A DNA stretch of 64,000 nt from Acetobacter lambici. Its GTDB lineage: Bacteria > Pseudomonadota > Alphaproteobacteria > Acetobacterales > Acetobacteraceae. Location: contig NZ_WOTD01000002.1 of assembly GCF_011516885.1 (NCBI RefSeq), positions 101,743 to 165,742 on the forward strand, written 5' to 3'. Positions 29,380 through 41,054 of this stretch are shown piece by piece. Positions within the stretch are counted from its first letter, which is position 1. Each line of letters opens with the position of its first letter. The notes below the pieces were generated by a model. It had not been told where the DNA came from, searched no databases, and saw only the letters and a list, made by a program, of their open reading frames with translations. Both the position numbers and the translations under genes were made by a program.

Positions 29380-30011
29380 GCACAGTCTGGACCCCGGCAG
29401 AGCAGCCGGACAGCTTTGTATTCGATGCCGCATCGGAAGAGGAAATTGCAGGCGTTCTCACCAAATATCCGGAGGAACGCAAGGCAAGTGCCGTTATGCC
29501 CCTGCTGTATATTGTGCAAAGGCAGATGGGGCGCGTAACAGGGAGTGCGTGGGTGCCGGTAGTTGCCATGGATGTTATTGCCCAGCGTCTGGGCATGGCG
29601 GCCATAAGGGTTTACGAAGTGGCGTCTTTTTACACCATGTTCAACACCCGCCCCATTGGGCGCTATCATTTGCAGGTTTGCACCACCACGCCATGCTGGC
29701 TCCGTGGCTCTGACGATGTGGTGGAAGCCTGCCAGAAAGCGACGGGTATTCAGCATTTTGGTGAAACCAGTGCCGATGGTCTGTTCACCATGAGCGAGGT
29801 GGAGTGCCTGGGTGCGTGTTCCAATGCACCAATTCTGCAAGTTGATGATGATTTTTACGAAGATATGAATGCCGAACGCACGGCAGCGGTTATAGCGGAG
29901 TTGCGGGCAGGGCGCAGGCCCACACCCGGCCCCACGATTAACCGCAGTGTTTCGGCCCCCGAGGGTGGGCGCAAAACGCTGCTATCACCTTCCACGGCGG
30001 ATCAGGAATAG
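29376..30011 (+). CDS. nuoE: NADH-quinone oxidoreductase subunit E
   Basis: NuoE (24-kDa subunit) carries the [2Fe-2S] cluster N1a. The four ligands are visible as CTTTPC and ECLGAC. The 211-residue chain has a roughly 35-residue C-terminal tail after the thioredoxin-like domain, rich in Pro, Ser and Arg, of unknown role. Eleven bases separate it from nuoF. Confidence 0.95.
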   Translation: MSTVWTPAEQPDSFVFDAASEEEIAGVLTKYPEERKASAVMPLLYIVQRQMGRVTGSAWVPVVAMDVIAQRLGMAAIRVYEVASFYTMFNTRPIGRYHLQVCTTTPCWLRGSDDVVEACQKATGIQHFGETSADGLFTMSEVECLGACSNAPILQVDDDFYEDMNAERTAAVIAELRAGRRPTPGPTINRSVSAPEGGRKTLLSPSTADQE

Positions 30012-30022
30012 GAGAGACGGCC

Positions 30023-31351
30023 ATGCTGGCTGACAAGGACCGGATCTTCACCAATCTTTATGGGCAAAATGACTGGCGGTTGGAGGCAGCCCGCAAGCGC
30101 GGTGACTGGACCAATACGGCGGACATTATTGCCAAAGGCCGGGACGCCATTATAGTGGAAATGAAGGCATCCGGCCTGCGTGGGCGCGGTGGAGCGGGCT
30201 TTCCCACCGGGTTAAAATGGTCGTTCATGCCCAAGCAGTCCGATGGGCGGCCGCATTATCTGGTTATTAATGGAGATGAATCCGAACCCGGCACCTGCAA
30301 GGACCGGGAGGTCATGCGCCACGAACCGCACAAGCTGATAGAAAGTGCGATGATCGCATCTTTTGCGATGGGTGCGCATGCGTCCTACATTTATATCCGT
30401 GGGGAATTCTGCCGCGAGGCCGAACGCTTGCAGGCCGCGATTGATGAGGCTTATGCCGCAGGTCTGCTTGGAAAAAATGCTGCTGGCAGCGGATGGGATT
30501 TTGATTTCCGGATTCATCGTGGCGCTGGCGCTTATATCTGTGGTGAAGAAACCGCTTTGCTGGAAAGTCTGGAAGGCAAAAAAGGCCAACCCCGGATGAA
30601 GCCGCCATTCCCCGCTGGTGTAGGGCTTTATGGTTGCCCGACCACAGTAAATAATGTGGAAAGTATTGCGGTAACATCAACCATTATGCGGCGCGGGGCT
30701 ACGTGGTTTGCAGGGTTGGGGCGGCCTAACAATGCGGGTTCCAAGCTCATGGCTATTTCTGGCCACGTCAACACGCCTTGCGTTTTTGAAGAAGAACTCG
30801 GTGTGCCGCTTAAGGAAATCATAGAAAAACACGGCGGTGGTGTGCGTGGTGGGTGGGACAACCTGCTGGCGGTTATTCCCGGTGGCTGTTCAGTACCGCT
30901 TTTGCCTAAATCGGTATGTGAAACAGTTCTGATGGATTACGACAGCCTGCGCGCCGAACGTTCCGGCCTTGGCACCGCGTGCATGATTGTGATGGACAGA
31001 TCAACGGACATTATCAAAGCCATTGCCAGGTTCTCGAAATTTTTCAAACACGAAAGTTGTGGGCAATGCACGCCATGCCGCGAAGGCACGGGCTGGATGA
31101 TGCGTATGATGGACCGCATGGTGCAGGGCCGTGCGGATATTGAGGAAATTGATCTGCTGGAGCAGGTTACGCGGCAGGTGGAAGGGCATACGATCTGTGC
31201 GCTGGGCGATGCCGCCGCATGGCCCATACAGGGGCTGATCCGGCATTTTCGGCCGGAAATGGAAGAGCGTATCCGCCAGTATAAAGCGGCATATGGCAGC
31301 ACCGGGCTGGTGCAGGTTCCCGCCGGTGGCGTTCCGGCAGCAGTGGAGTAA
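30023..31351 (+). CDS. nuoF: NADH-quinone oxidoreductase subunit F
   Basis: NuoF (51-kDa) binds NADH and FMN and holds cluster N3. The glycine-rich [16 protein letters not shown] and [16 protein letters not shown] motifs bind nucleotide and flavin; [14 protein letters not shown] plus a later Cys (TICALG) ligate the [4Fe-4S] cluster. The 442-residue length is typical. ATG 30023 has GGAGAG nearby. Confidence 0.97.
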   Translation: MLADKDRIFTNLYGQNDWRLEAARKRGDWTNTADIIAKGRDAIIVEMKASGLRGRGGAGFPTGLKWSFMPKQSDGRPHYLVINGDESEPGTCKDREVMRHEPHKLIESAMIASFAMGAHASYIYIRGEFCREAERLQAAIDEAYAAGLLGKNAAGSGWDFDFRIHRGAGAYICGEETALLESLEGKKGQPRMKPPFPAGVGLYGCPTTVNNVESIAVTSTIMRRGATWFAGLGRPNNAGSKLMAISGHVNTPCVFEEELGVPLKEIIEKHGGGVRGGWDNLLAVIPGGCSVPLLPKSVCETVLMDYDSLRAERSGLGTACMIVMDRSTDIIKAIARFSKFFKHESCGQCTPCREGTGWMMRMMDRMVQGRADIEEIDLLEQVTRQVEGHTICALGDAAAWPIQGLIRHFRPEMEERIRQYKAAYGSTGLVQVPAGGVPAAVE

Positions 31352-31356
31352 CGGCA

Positions 31357-33438
31357 ATGGTCAGGGTAATAGTTGATGGCACGCCGGTAGACGTTCCTCC
31401 CGGTTCCAGCGCCTTGCAGGCATGCGAGGCAGCAGGCAAGGAAATCCCGCGGTTTTGTTACCACGAGCGCCTGTCTGTTGCAGGTAACTGCCGTATGTGT
31501 CTGGTGGAGGTGGCGCGTGCACCCAAGCCTGTTGCCTCCTGCGGGTTCCCTGTTTCGGACGGACTGCAGATTTTTACGGACACAGAAGTTGTACGCCGTG
31601 CCCGCCGTGCCGTTATGGAATTTTTGCTCATCAACCACCCGCTGGATTGCCCGATCTGCGATCAGGGTGGGGAGTGTGATCTGCAGGATCAGGCCTACGG
31701 ATATGGCTCCGGTATTTCGCGTTATAAGGAAGACAAGCGCGCGGTAACGGACAAGGATCTGGGGCCGCTGGTCAAAACGGTTATGACCCGCTGCATCCAG
31801 TGCACACGCTGTGTAAGGTTTAGCACGGAAGTGGCAGGCACCCCCGAACTTGGTCTGGTCTCCCGCGGGGAAAATGCCGAGATCACCACATATGTGGAAA
31901 AAGCTCTTACATCTGAACTCTCTGGCAATCTGATCGATGTCTGTCCCGTTGGGGCTTTAACAGCTAAGCCGTCGGCTTTTCATGCCCGGTCTTGGGAATA
32001 TAAAAAGACCGATAGTATTGATGTCATGGATGCTCTGGGCACCAACATTCAGGTTCAGGCACGTGGTGGGGAAGTCATGCGGATTGTCCCCCGCGTTAAT
32101 GATGATGTGAATGAAGAATGGCTGTCTGATAAAGGTCGTTTTTCCATTGATGGACTTAAACGCAAGCGGCTGGATAGGCCGTGGGTGCGCGTTCATGGAA
32201 AAATCTCTTCTGTGTCATGGAAAGATGCGCTGATTGCCCTGGCCCGGCGGTTTGATGGTGTTCCGGGGGACAAAATCGGGGCCATTGCAGGCGATCTGTG
32301 TGATGCGGAAAGTCTGTGTGCAATCAAAGACCTTTTGCAAAGTTTTGGATCAACAAATCTGGATTGCCGGCAGGACGGAGCGTGGTACGATACGAGTGAC
32401 CGCTCGGGTTACCTGTTTAATAGTGACGTAAGTGGTATAGATCAGGCGGACGCGCTGCTGCTGGTTGGTGCCATGCCCCGGCATGAAGCGCCCGTGCTCA
32501 ATGCCCGTATTCGCAAACGGTTTGTGGATGCAGGTCGGGGTGGTTTCCCCATTGGTATGATCGGTGCGCCCACGGCGGACATGACCTACGATGTTGACGT
32601 GCTCGGCAATGGGCCGGACGTGCTGGCCGATATTCTGAGCGGGCGGAACGCGTTTGCCGACGTGCTGAAAAACGCCAAAAATCCCATGATCATCGTGGGG
32701 CATTCGGCCCTGACCCGGCGCGATGCCCCTGCAATTTATGCAGCCTGCCGCGAACTGGCCCAGACCTGCGGCGCCATAACCCCCGAGTGGCACGGCCTGA
32801 ACATTCTGCACACGGCGGCATCACGCGTTGGAGCGCTCGACCTTGGCTTCCTGCCCGGCCCACACGGGTGTGATGCCGCTAGCATGCTCCGGGGTGGGGT
32901 GGAAATTCTGTGGTTGCTGGGGGCGGATGATGTGCAACTCGACCGCATTCCGCCGGAAACCTTTGTTGTGTATCTGGGCCACCATGGGGATGCTGTGGCA
33001 AAACGGGCGGATATTATACTCCCCGGTGCGGCCTATACCGAAAAACCGGGCACGTACGTAAACACCGCCGGGCGTGTGCAACGTGCATTCCGCGCTGTGT
33101 TCGCTCCGGGCGAGGCACGGGAAGATTGGCGGATTATCAGGGCTTTTTCAGAAGTGGTAGGCCACACACTGCCCTACGATACATTGGAACAACTGCGTGC
33201 GCATATGGCGCAGGCTAATCCGGTTTTTGCCCATGCTGGCAAAAATACGCAGCTTCTGGCGGGTGCTGGTGGGGAGATGGCCGCATTGCCCGCTACGCGG
33301 GAGGGCGAGCTTATGCCAACACCTTTCCGTCCGGTTATTCAGGATTATTACCAGACCAATGTCATTAGCCGCGCCAGCCAGACCATGGCTGAGTGTTCGC
33401 GGGTGTATGGCACGGTACCTGCGGTCGCAGCGGAGTAA
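31357..33438 (+). CDS. nuoG: NADH-quinone oxidoreductase subunit G
   Basis: NuoG (75-kDa) carries several Fe-S clusters of the peripheral arm. The N-terminal ferredoxin domain has [15 protein letters not shown], then [14 protein letters not shown] and [10 protein letters not shown] for the [4Fe-4S] clusters. A molybdopterin-oxidoreductase-like domain makes up the C-terminal part (from about residue 215), as in other alphaproteobacterial NuoG. The product has 693 residues. Confidence 0.97.
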   Translation: MVRVIVDGTPVDVPPGSSALQACEAAGKEIPRFCYHERLSVAGNCRMCLVEVARAPKPVASCGFPVSDGLQIFTDTEVVRRARRAVMEFLLINHPLDCPICDQGGECDLQDQAYGYGSGISRYKEDKRAVTDKDLGPLVKTVMTRCIQCTRCVRFSTEVAGTPELGLVSRGENAEITTYVEKALTSELSGNLIDVCPVGALTAKPSAFHARSWEYKKTDSIDVMDALGTNIQVQARGGEVMRIVPRVNDDVNEEWLSDKGRFSIDGLKRKRLDRPWVRVHGKISSVSWKDALIALARRFDGVPGDKIGAIAGDLCDAESLCAIKDLLQSFGSTNLDCRQDGAWYDTSDRSGYLFNSDVSGIDQADALLLVGAMPRHEAPVLNARIRKRFVDAGRGGFPIGMIGAPTADMTYDVDVLGNGPDVLADILSGRNAFADVLKNAKNPMIIVGHSALTRRDAPAIYAACRELAQTCGAITPEWHGLNILHTAASRVGALDLGFLPGPHGCDAASMLRGGVEILWLLGADDVQLDRIPPETFVVYLGHHGDAVAKRADIILPGAAYTEKPGTYVNTAGRVQRAFRAVFAPGEAREDWRIIRAFSEVVGHTLPYDTLEQLRAHMAQANPVFAHAGKNTQLLAGAGGEMAALPATREGELMPTPFRPVIQDYYQTNVISRASQTMAECSRVYGTVPAVAAE

Positions 33439-33443
33439 GGGCA

Positions 33444-34475
33444 ATGGCACATTTTTTCTACCAAACCCTTGTGGGCCAGATCCTGCTTATGCTGCTGGAA
33501 ACGCTGGCGGTTCTGGTGCCGTTGCTGATTGGCGTTGCCTACCTTACGCTCATGGAGCGCAAGGTTATGGCCGCCATGCAGCGCCGCCGGGGGCCGAATG
33601 TGAACGGTCTGTTCGGCCTGTTGCAGGCCTTTGCCGATGCAATCAAGATGATTGTCAAGGAAACGGTCATTCCTGCTGGGGCTAACCGGGCACTGTTCCT
33701 GTTTGCACCATTCCTGACCTTTTCTCTCGCCATGGCGGCATGGGCGGTTATACCCACGGGGAACGGGCTGGCGGTTGCCAATATTAACGTCGGCATTCTG
33801 TATCTGCTCGCCATTTCCTCCCTTGGGGTCTACGGCATGCTGATCGCAGGGTGGGCTTCCAATTCGCGCTATGCGTTTTTGGGCGGGTTACGCTCGGCAG
33901 CACAGATGGTCTCCTACGAAGTGTCGATCGGGCTTGTTATTGTGTCTGTCCTGCTGGCCGTGGGGAGCTTGAACCTGAACGATATTGTGCTGGCGCAACG
34001 GCATGTGTGGTTCTGTGTGCCCATGTTCCCCATGTTTATCGTGTTCTTTATTTCCGCTCTGGCGGAAACAAACCGCGCGCCGTTTGACTTGCCCGAAGGG
34101 GAGAGTGAGCTGGTTGCGGGCTTTTTTGTGGAATATTCATCGCTCGCTTTCGGCCTGTTCTTTCTGGGCGAATACGCGAACATGATCCTCATGTCCTCCA
34201 TGGTCAGCATTCTGTTCCTTGGGGGGTGGCTACCCCCCCTTGGTATTGCACCGCTGACATGGATACCCGGCCCACTCTGGCTGATTTTTAAAATCCTGTT
34301 CTGCCTGTTCGTTTTTATCTGGGTGCGCGCCACGTTCCCACGCTTCCGCTACGACCAGCTGATGCGGCTGGGGTGGAAGGTGTTCCTGCCTTTCTCGCTG
34401 TTGTGGATGATCGGCACGGCGGGTTTTCTTATGGCAACAGGTCTGCTGCCGCATATGGGAGGGGTGAATTCATGA
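33444..34475 (+). CDS. nuoH: NADH-quinone oxidoreductase subunit H
   Basis: NuoH is the multi-spanning membrane subunit lining the quinone tunnel. [15 protein letters not shown], the acidic loop [20 protein letters not shown] ([11 protein letters not shown] core) and a C-terminal [13 protein letters not shown] are hallmarks. I start at ATG 33444 (343 residues), just after the nuoG stop. It overlaps nuoI by 4 bases (ATGA). Confidence 0.96.
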   Translation: MAHFFYQTLVGQILLMLLETLAVLVPLLIGVAYLTLMERKVMAAMQRRRGPNVNGLFGLLQAFADAIKMIVKETVIPAGANRALFLFAPFLTFSLAMAAWAVIPTGNGLAVANINVGILYLLAISSLGVYGMLIAGWASNSRYAFLGGLRSAAQMVSYEVSIGLVIVSVLLAVGSLNLNDIVLAQRHVWFCVPMFPMFIVFFISALAETNRAPFDLPEGESELVAGFFVEYSSLAFGLFFLGEYANMILMSSMVSILFLGGWLPPLGIAPLTWIPGPLWLIFKILFCLFVFIWVRATFPRFRYDQLMRLGWKVFLPFSLLWMIGTAGFLMATGLLPHMGGVNS

Positions 34476-34960
34476 GCACTCTTGGCACCACATTACGGGC
34501 CTTCATGCTCAAGGAACTGGCCGCGGGCATGGTCTCCACGTTCCGTATGATGTTCCAGCCCAAGGTTACGCTGAACTACCCGTACGAAAAAGGGCCTCTG
34601 TCGCACCGCTTCCGAGGCGAGCACGCTTTGCGGCGCTACGCCAACGGGGAGGAGCGCTGCATTGCCTGCAAACTGTGCGAGGCCACATGCCCGGCAGAGG
34701 CGATTACCATTGAAGCCGAAGAGCGCGATGATGGCTCCCGCCGCACCACGCGTTACGACATTGATATGACAAAATGCATCTATTGCGGCCTGTGCGAGGA
34801 AGCCTGCCCCGTGGATGCAATTGTTGAAGGTCCGAACTACGAATTTGCCACGGAAACCCGTGAAGAGCTCATGTACGACAAGAACAAGCTGCTGGCGAAT
34901 GGAGACCGTTGGGAATCCCTGCTTGCACGGAGGCTGGAACTTGATGCGCCGTATCGTTGA
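34472..34960 (+). CDS. nuoI: NADH-quinone oxidoreductase subunit I
   Basis: NuoI carries clusters N6a and N6b. Both ferredoxin motifs, [12 protein letters not shown] and [12 protein letters not shown], are complete in 162 residues. The ATG at 34472 overlaps the nuoH stop; the upstream part of the longer reading frame is a shadow of nuoH. Confidence 0.97.
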   Translation: MSTLGTTLRAFMLKELAAGMVSTFRMMFQPKVTLNYPYEKGPLSHRFRGEHALRRYANGEERCIACKLCEATCPAEAITIEAEERDDGSRRTTRYDIDMTKCIYCGLCEEACPVDAIVEGPNYEFATETREELMYDKNKLLANGDRWESLLARRLELDAPYR

Positions 34961-34996
34961 GCAGATGCAGACCACGCTAGGGCAGGAGGTTGGCCA

Positions 34997-35710
34997 ATGA
35001 TGGCACAGCTCGTTTTTTACGTTTTTGCGGCGGTATTGCTGCTTTCGGCCTGCATGGTCATTAGCGCACGCAACCCGGTTCATGCGGTTTTGTTCCTGAT
35101 CCTGGGCTTTTTTAACGCGGCAGGGTTATTCCTTGTCGCGGGAGCCGAGTTCCTGGCCATGCTGCTGGTCATTGTTTACGTGGGTGCTGTGGCGGTTCTC
35201 TTCCTGTTCGTGGTGATGATGCTGGATATAGATTTCAGCCGCATGCGCGAAGGGTTCCAGCGCTATGCTCCTCTTGGCCTGTGTATTGGTGGCGTGTTGC
35301 TGGGCGAACTGGTCATGGCCTTTAGCAACTGGCGCATGGCTCCGGCGGGTGTAACCACACCTTTGGCCGTGGATCCGGGCCTGACCAACACCGCCGCACT
35401 GGGCACGGTTATTTACACGCATTATGTGCTGCTGTTTCAGGCATGCGGGCTTGTTCTGCTGGTCGCCATGATCGGTGCGATCGTGCTGACCCTGCGTGAC
35501 ACAGCAACAGGCCGCCGCCAGAACATCGGCCGCCAGCATGCACGCACACGTGAAGAAACGCTGGAGCTTGTTAATCTGCCACTTGGCGAAAACGTGTTTG
35601 AGCAGGGTGGTTTCCTGCGGCCCAAAGGCTCCTATTACGAAATTGCGGTTCCCGGCTCCTATGGTGCGGGTGAGCCGGAAAAGACGGAAACTGAGGAGAA
35701 AGGCGCATGA
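34997..35710 (+). CDS. nuoJ: NADH-quinone oxidoreductase subunit J
   Basis: NuoJ is a five-helix membrane subunit between NuoA and NuoK. The conserved [17 protein letters not shown] and [18 protein letters not shown] blocks are present. At 237 residues it is longer than E. coli NuoJ because of a hydrophilic C-terminal tail of about 65 residues after the last helix. GGAGG lies just upstream; it overlaps nuoK by 4 bases. Confidence 0.95.
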   Translation: MMAQLVFYVFAAVLLLSACMVISARNPVHAVLFLILGFFNAAGLFLVAGAEFLAMLLVIVYVGAVAVLFLFVVMMLDIDFSRMREGFQRYAPLGLCIGGVLLGELVMAFSNWRMAPAGVTTPLAVDPGLTNTAALGTVIYTHYVLLFQACGLVLLVAMIGAIVLTLRDTATGRRQNIGRQHARTREETLELVNLPLGENVFEQGGFLRPKGSYYEIAVPGSYGAGEPEKTETEEKGA

Positions 35711-36030
35711 ACACGGCAATCGCGTCTGTAGGGCTTGGACCTTACCTGTTTGTCAGCGCCGCACTTCTGGTTCTGGGGGTGTTTGGTATTTTTCTGAACC
35801 GCAAGAACATTATTGTTCTGCTCATGTCCATGGAGCTGATCCTGCTCTCGGCCAACCTTAATCTGGTGGCGTTTTCCTCGGCTCATGGGGACCTGTCGGG
35901 GCAGGTCATGGTGCTGTTCGTGCTGACCATTGCCGCAGCCGAAGCTGCCATTGGTCTGGCTATTGTTACGGTCTACTTCCGTAACCGCGGCTCCATCCAG
36001 GTCGAAGACGTGACGATGATGAAGGGATGA
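35707..36030 (+). CDS. nuoK: NADH-quinone oxidoreductase subunit K
   Basis: NuoK (107 residues, three helices) has the conserved glutamates in [15 protein letters not shown] and [13 protein letters not shown] that form part of the proton path. It is coupled by 4-base overlaps to nuoJ and nuoL. Confidence 0.96.
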   Translation: MNTAIASVGLGPYLFVSAALLVLGVFGIFLNRKNIIVLLMSMELILLSANLNLVAFSSAHGDLSGQVMVLFVLTIAAAEAAIGLAIVTVYFRNRGSIQVEDVTMMKG

Positions 36031-37979
36031 GCAGCGTTATGCAAACAGAACTCAACCTGTTTTCCGTTGCCGTGCTTACCCCTTTGGCGGGGGCGGTCGT
36101 AGCGGGTCTTGGTGGCCGGTTTATGGGCGATACACTCGCCAAGGTTGTGACCATCGCCTGTATGGGGGTTGCTACTCTTTGCAGTGTTGGCGCGCTGTGT
36201 GGTGCATGGGCGGGGGGCTTTCCTCACGCTACCGTGCCGCTGGCGCAATGGGTGCACGCCGGGGGCTTTGACGCAACATGGACCCTGCGGTTTGACACGC
36301 TCTCCGTTACCATGGTGAGCATGGTGCTTGCGGTCTCGCTGCTCGTGCATTGCTACAGCATTGGCTACATGAGCCATGAGAGCATGCCGACCTACCGGTT
36401 TTTCTCCTACCTCTCCCTGTTTACCTTCGCCATGCTTATGCTGGTGTCTTCCAACGATCTGATCCAGCTATTCTTCGGCTGGGAAGGGGTGGGGCTGGCC
36501 AGTTACCTGCTGATTGGCTACTGGTATGACCGCCCGGCGGCTACGGCTGCGGCCATAAAAGCCTTTGTAGTCAACCGTGTGGCGGATCTGTTCTTTATTG
36601 TTGGAATAGGACTGATCTACGTTCTGTTCCATTCCGTGCAGTACGATACCATTTTTGCCGCGGTGCCCGACGTGCTTTACGCGCCATATACGATATGTGG
36701 TGTTTCCTTCCGCATGCTGGAGGTTATCTGCTTCCTGCTGTTTGTGGGGGCCATGGGTAAATCAGCGCAGTTGTTCCTGCACACATGGCTGCCCGATGCC
36801 ATGGAAGGTCCAACGCCGGTATCCGCTCTTATTCACGCGGCAACCATGGTTACGGCAGGTGTGTTCCTTATGGCGCGTATGTCGCCATTGCTGGAGTTTG
36901 CACCGGGCACGCGCACCTTTGTTATTCTTATTGGTGCCACAACCTGCTTTTTTGCGGCAACCGTTGGCATGGTGCAGCCTGACATCAAACGGACGATCGC
37001 CTATTCCACCTGCTCGCAGCTTGGCTACATGTTTGCAGCCGTTGGGGTGGGGGCGTATCAGGCCGCTGTGTTCCACCTGACCACGCACGCCTTTTTCAAG
37101 GCACTTCTGTTCCTTGCCGCAGGTTCGGTCATTCATGCCATGCATGATGAGCAGAATATGTTCCGTATGGGCGGGCTGTGGAAAAAACTGCCCATTACCT
37201 ATGTGGTCATGTGGCTGGGCAGTCTGGCATTGGCGGGGGTTTATCCCTTTGCAGGGTACTGGTCCAAGGATGCCATTCTTAACGCGCTCTGGGCGTCCGA
37301 TGCATCCTACAGCCATTATGCTTGGGCCATGGGCAGCATTACGGCGTTCCTGACAGCGTTTTATAGCTGGCGGCTCCTGTTTCTGGTCTTTCACGGCAAA
37401 CCCCATGATATCCATGCCCGTGACGGTGCGCATGAAAGCCCGGCTGTGATGACCGTGCCTCTGCTGATCCTGTCCGTCGGTGCTGTTGTGGCTGGTGTGG
37501 CTCTTGCACCGTTCTACATTGGCGCGCACCAGAGCGCGTTCTGGAACGGGGCTATTGTGAATGCGCCGACCAACCATATTATGGAGGCGTTCGAGCATGT
37601 ACCATCGCTGATTGCCCTGCTCCCCAGCATTGCGGGTCTTGCGGGCATTGCGCTGGCTTTTGTTCTGTACGTGAGCGCTCCGCAAATACCGGCAGCTCTG
37701 GCCCGCAGCTTTGGGCCGATCTACCGGTTCCTGCTCAACAAATGGTACTTTGACGAACTGTACGACAGAATTTTCGTGCGCCCCTATGCAGCCCTTGCCC
37801 GCGTTCTGTGGAAAGGTGGGGACGAAGGTGTGGTGGAAGGTCTGCCGCTGGATATTGTGCGGGCCACGCATGATGGCGCGTTGCAGGCCATTCGGCTCCA
37901 GACCGGTTCAATCGCCATTTACGCCTTTACCATGCTGGCAGGGCTTGTGGTGCTGCTGACAGTTGCGCTGTGCGGGTGA
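36027..37979 (+). CDS. nuoL: NADH-quinone oxidoreductase subunit L
   Basis: NuoL is the distal antiporter-like subunit of complex I with the long lateral helix. [40 protein letters not shown] ([13 protein letters not shown] core) and [10 protein letters not shown] carry the conserved proton-channel Glu, Lys and His residues. The 650-residue length is normal, and it ends in a membrane segment, so it is not fused to NuoM. Only 6 bases separate it from the small remnant frame that stands where nuoM should be. Confidence 0.97.
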   Translation: MSSVMQTELNLFSVAVLTPLAGAVVAGLGGRFMGDTLAKVVTIACMGVATLCSVGALCGAWAGGFPHATVPLAQWVHAGGFDATWTLRFDTLSVTMVSMVLAVSLLVHCYSIGYMSHESMPTYRFFSYLSLFTFAMLMLVSSNDLIQLFFGWEGVGLASYLLIGYWYDRPAATAAAIKAFVVNRVADLFFIVGIGLIYVLFHSVQYDTIFAAVPDVLYAPYTICGVSFRMLEVICFLLFVGAMGKSAQLFLHTWLPDAMEGPTPVSALIHAATMVTAGVFLMARMSPLLEFAPGTRTFVILIGATTCFFAATVGMVQPDIKRTIAYSTCSQLGYMFAAVGVGAYQAAVFHLTTHAFFKALLFLAAGSVIHAMHDEQNMFRMGGLWKKLPITYVVMWLGSLALAGVYPFAGYWSKDAILNALWASDASYSHYAWAMGSITAFLTAFYSWRLLFLVFHGKPHDIHARDGAHESPAVMTVPLLILSVGAVVAGVALAPFYIGAHQSAFWNGAIVNAPTNHIMEAFEHVPSLIALLPSIAGLAGIALAFVLYVSAPQIPAALARSFGPIYRFLLNKWYFDELYDRIFVRPYAALARVLWKGGDEGVVEGLPLDIVRATHDGALQAIRLQTGSIAIYAFTMLAGLVVLLTVALCG

Positions 37980-37985
37980 TTTAGC

Positions 37986-38045
37986 ATGACCAACGCCATT
38001 CCGACCTTGTTCTCTTCCTATCTTCTGCGGAGTGCGCAGCGATGA
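37986..38045 (+). pseudogene. probable nuoM remnant: 19-codon in-frame leftover between nuoL and nuoN
   Basis: In nuo operons the roughly 500-codon nuoM lies between nuoL and nuoN. Here only 62 bases separate them. They hold a 19-codon frame, MTNAIPTLFSSYLLRSAQR, with an ATG 6 bases after nuoL and a TGA overlapping the nuoN ATG by 4 bases, the same coupling seen between other genes of this operon. The simplest reading is an internal in-frame deletion that joined the first few codons of nuoM to its last few. The peptide is too short to prove descent from nuoM. Translation through it could still keep nuoN expressed. Confidence 0.6.
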
Positions 38046-39484
38046 GTGTGACAGTGTTCAACTGGACTGTAGCCCTGCCAGAAATTGTTCTGGCTTTATC
38101 GGGTATCATCATTCTGGTGGCCGGTGTGCTCCAGCGGAAGGGGGAGGGGTTCTTCCCTGCCGCCATACTCAGCCTTGTCGCGTTTCTGCTCTGCGGCTTT
38201 CTGGTCGTGCTTTCCCCATCAGGGGCGGGGTATGCCGGAACATTCGTGAATGACGGTTTTGCCCGGTTCATGAAGGTGCTTATTCTGGCAGGTGGTTTTG
38301 TTGCCGTGGCACTGAGCGTGAGTTACCGCACGGCTGAGCGGCAGACTTTGCCGTTCGAGACACCGGTGCTCATGCTATTTTCCACGCTGGGGGCCATGCT
38401 CATGGCGTCTTCGGCGAACCTGATGACGTTGTTTGTCGGGCTGGAACTGTCATCTCTTTCCATTTACATTCTGTGCGCTCTTGAGCGGGATAATGTTCTC
38501 TCGTCCGAGGCGGGGATGAAGTATTTTATCCTCGGCTCGCTGGCGTCCGGTCTGCTGCTTTACGGGATCTCGCTCGTTTATGGTTATGCGGGCACCATGG
38601 AATATACAGGGCTGGTTGATGCGGTCCGGGCTTCGGCCATGCCGCCCATGGGGCTGGTGGTTGGTATTGTGTTTATTGTGGTGGGGCTGTGCTTTAAGCT
38701 ATCGGCCGTGCCATTCCATATGTGGACGCCAGACGTATATCAGGGTGCGCCCACACCGGTTACGGCTTACATGGCGGGGGCTCCCAAGTTTGCAGCTTTT
38801 GCCCTGTTCCTGCGTGTTATGGCGGGGCCGTTTGGCTCGATTGCTCCGCGCTGGCAGATACTGGTCGAGACCGTGTCCGTTCTATCCATGGTTTATGGGG
38901 CTTTTGCGGCCATTCCGCAGACCAACATCAAGCGGCTTATGGCCTATTCCTCCATTGGCCACATGGGGTACGCCATGATGGGGCTGGCGGCCGCATCAAC
39001 TGTAGGTACGCAGGCCACGCTTATTTATCTTGCAGCCTATTTTGTTATGAATGCAGGTGTTTTTGCGGGCATTACGGCCATGCGCCGTAATGGGCGCGAG
39101 GTTAATTCCATTGCCGATCTGGCGGGCCTTGGGCGCTCGGACCCGGGGATGGCGCTTGCTCTTGCCATTTTTATGTTCAGTATGGTGGGCGCTCCTCCGC
39201 TGGCCGGTTTTTTTGGCAAGTTCATGGTTTTTGCAGCTGCGTGGCAATCTGGTCTTTACGCACTGGTCTGCATTGGCGCATTGTCCAGTGTAGTCGGTGC
39301 CTATTATTATCTGCGGGTTGTAAAAGTTATGTATTTTGATGCGCCAGCCGATGCGTTGGATCGTCCTGCTCCCAGCCTTCTGTTTGTTTCAGGCGGAATG
39401 GGTGTTGCAACGGTGGTTTTTGCCATTGTGCTTGGGCCAATTATGTCCGTGGCGCATCAGGCCGCACTTGCTCTGGCTGGATGA
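38042..39484 (+). CDS. nuoN: NADH-quinone oxidoreductase subunit N
   Basis: NuoN is the antiporter-like subunit next to NuoK. GLELSSLSIYILCALER, KLSAVPFHMWTPDVYQGAPTP (PFHMWTPDVYQGAPTP core) and LMAYSSIGHMGY are the family motifs with the proton-path Glu, Lys and His. The 480-residue length is normal for NuoN, and the motifs exclude NuoM (which has a LPDAH-type motif). It overlaps the nuoM-remnant frame and birA by 4 bases each. Confidence 0.96.
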   Translation: MSVTVFNWTVALPEIVLALSGIIILVAGVLQRKGEGFFPAAILSLVAFLLCGFLVVLSPSGAGYAGTFVNDGFARFMKVLILAGGFVAVALSVSYRTAERQTLPFETPVLMLFSTLGAMLMASSANLMTLFVGLELSSLSIYILCALERDNVLSSEAGMKYFILGSLASGLLLYGISLVYGYAGTMEYTGLVDAVRASAMPPMGLVVGIVFIVVGLCFKLSAVPFHMWTPDVYQGAPTPVTAYMAGAPKFAAFALFLRVMAGPFGSIAPRWQILVETVSVLSMVYGAFAAIPQTNIKRLMAYSSIGHMGYAMMGLAAASTVGTQATLIYLAAYFVMNAGVFAGITAMRRNGREVNSIADLAGLGRSDPGMALALAIFMFSMVGAPPLAGFFGKFMVFAAAWQSGLYALVCIGALSSVVGAYYYLRVVKVMYFDAPADALDRPAPSLLFVSGGMGVATVVFAIVLGPIMSVAHQAALALAG

Positions 39485-40230
39485 ACGGGCAGAGTGATTT
39501 CTGGCGGCTCTCCTGTTTTGATGAGTTGCCATCGACTTCCGATTACTGCCTGAGTGCCTGTCGTTCGGGCACAGATGTGGCGGGTATGGCGGTTCTGGCC
39601 CGTCGGCAGACCAAGGGGCGCGGTAGCCGGGGCCGGACCTGGCTGGACGGGGGGCAGGGGCTTGCGCTGAGCGTTATTCTGGATGCGGCACAGGCCGGGC
39701 CAGATGCATTGGGCGGCTGGCCTTTTGTTGCCTCCCTCGGGTTCTACGATGGGTTGATCCGAGCACTCCCTGCGGCCCAGCCCCACCTGATGATCAAATG
39801 GCCAAATGATATCCTGCTCGATGGGCAGAAGATGGGGGGTATCCTGATCGAGCGGGAAGGCCCCTACGTTCTTATTGGCATGGGTGCGAACCTTGTTTCG
39901 GCTCCCGATCAGAGTGTGCTTGAGCGGCGTGTTGCCTGTCTGGCGCAATGTGGCGTGGTGCCGGATGTGGAAATTGTGGCCCGGTCTGTGCTGGACGGAC
40001 TTGAATTCTGGCAGGCGCAGTGGCGGCAGCAGGGTTTTTCAGCCATTCGCGCGGCCTGGCTGGAAAGAGCGCATCCTGTGGGCTCCCCTCTTGTCGTTCA
40101 GGGCGGGACTACTTATGAGAGAGGGCTCTTTGCAGGTCTGGCGGCAGATGGTCGCCTGCTGCTGGATACGGAAGGTGGAATGAAGACAATCGCAACAGGG
40201 GATATTCTGCTTATGGAAAAGGGCGCGTAG
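39481..40230 (+). CDS. birA: biotin-protein ligase
   Basis: BirA activates biotin as biotinyl-AMP and attaches it to acetyl-CoA carboxylase and other carboxylases. The 249-residue catalytic-only form (no N-terminal DNA-binding domain) shows STSDYC, the adenylate-binding GRGSRGRTW, the [17 protein letters not shown] block, and a small C-terminal SH3-like domain. It is coupled to nuoN by ATGA, in the nuoN-birA-coaX-rnj order common in alphaproteobacteria. Confidence 0.95.
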   Translation: MNGQSDFWRLSCFDELPSTSDYCLSACRSGTDVAGMAVLARRQTKGRGSRGRTWLDGGQGLALSVILDAAQAGPDALGGWPFVASLGFYDGLIRALPAAQPHLMIKWPNDILLDGQKMGGILIEREGPYVLIGMGANLVSAPDQSVLERRVACLAQCGVVPDVEIVARSVLDGLEFWQAQWRQQGFSAIRAAWLERAHPVGSPLVVQGGTTYERGLFAGLAADGRLLLDTEGGMKTIATGDILLMEKGA

Positions 40231-40232
40231 GG

Positions 40233-41045
40233 GTGCTACTTGTCATTGATGCAGGGAATACCAATGTTGTGTTTGCAGTGCACGACGGTGAGAAGTGGCG
40301 TGGTGTCTGGCGCATTACCATGCAGCCCCAGCGGACTTCGGACGAATATGGGGTATGGTTGCAAGCGCTGCTCAAGACGCAGGGCTTGACCCCTGATGAT
40401 ATCGAGGGGGCAGTTATTGGCACGGTGGTGCCTGCCGCACTCTACCATTTGCGCACTTTATGCCGCCAGTGGTTTGCTGTAGAGCCACTGTTGGCCTCCG
40501 CCCGTCTGGACTGGGGGTTTGCCATCAAGATGGATAACCCGGACGAGGTCGGGGTAGACCGTCTGCTCAACGGACTTGCCGCGCACTACACCTATGGCGG
40601 CCCGCTGACAGTGATTGATTTTGGAACAGCCACCACGTTTGATGTGGTGGATCAGGAAGGAAGCTATTGTGGCGGTGTTATTGCGCCCGGCATCAATCTG
40701 TCGGTCGAGGCACTGCATCAGGCCGCAGCAAGGCTTCCCCGTATTGGTATTGGTCGCCCTGTGGGGGACTCCGCCATTGGGCGGAATACAGTTGCAGCCA
40801 TGCGCTCAGGGGTGTTCTGGGGGTACGTGGGGTTGATCGAGGGGATTGTCGAGAGGATCCGCCGTGAAGTGGGGCCTTCCATGAAGGTGCTCGCAACAGG
40901 CGGTCTGGCTCCGCTCTTCTCGGAAGGGACGACGGTCTTTGACCATGTGGATTCAATGCTGACCCTCAATGGTTTGCGCTTGCTGGCGGGGAGGAACCCC
41001 CTGCCGAAACTGACAGTAGAACGAGATTTTTTGGCTGAAGGATAA
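40233..41045 (+). CDS. coaX: type III pantothenate kinase
   Basis: CoaX phosphorylates pantothenate, the first step of coenzyme A synthesis. The ATPase-fold motifs [10 protein letters not shown] at the start, [10 protein letters not shown] in the middle, [11 protein letters not shown] and [15 protein letters not shown] are all present in 270 residues. It starts at a GTG 2 bases after the birA stop. Confidence 0.95.
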   Translation: MLLVIDAGNTNVVFAVHDGEKWRGVWRITMQPQRTSDEYGVWLQALLKTQGLTPDDIEGAVIGTVVPAALYHLRTLCRQWFAVEPLLASARLDWGFAIKMDNPDEVGVDRLLNGLAAHYTYGGPLTVIDFGTATTFDVVDQEGSYCGGVIAPGINLSVEALHQAAARLPRIGIGRPVGDSAIGRNTVAAMRSGVFWGYVGLIEGIVERIRREVGPSMKVLATGGLAPLFSEGTTVFDHVDSMLTLNGLRLLAGRNPLPKLTVERDFLAEG

Positions 41046-41054
41046 TTGGATAAT

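Noticed and set aside
36027..39484. Possibility that nuoM is fused to nuoL or mislabelled as nuoN
   Set aside because: nuoL has normal length and its own C-terminal helix, and the nuoN product carries the NuoN motif PFHMWTPDVYQGAPTP, so neither contains NuoM.
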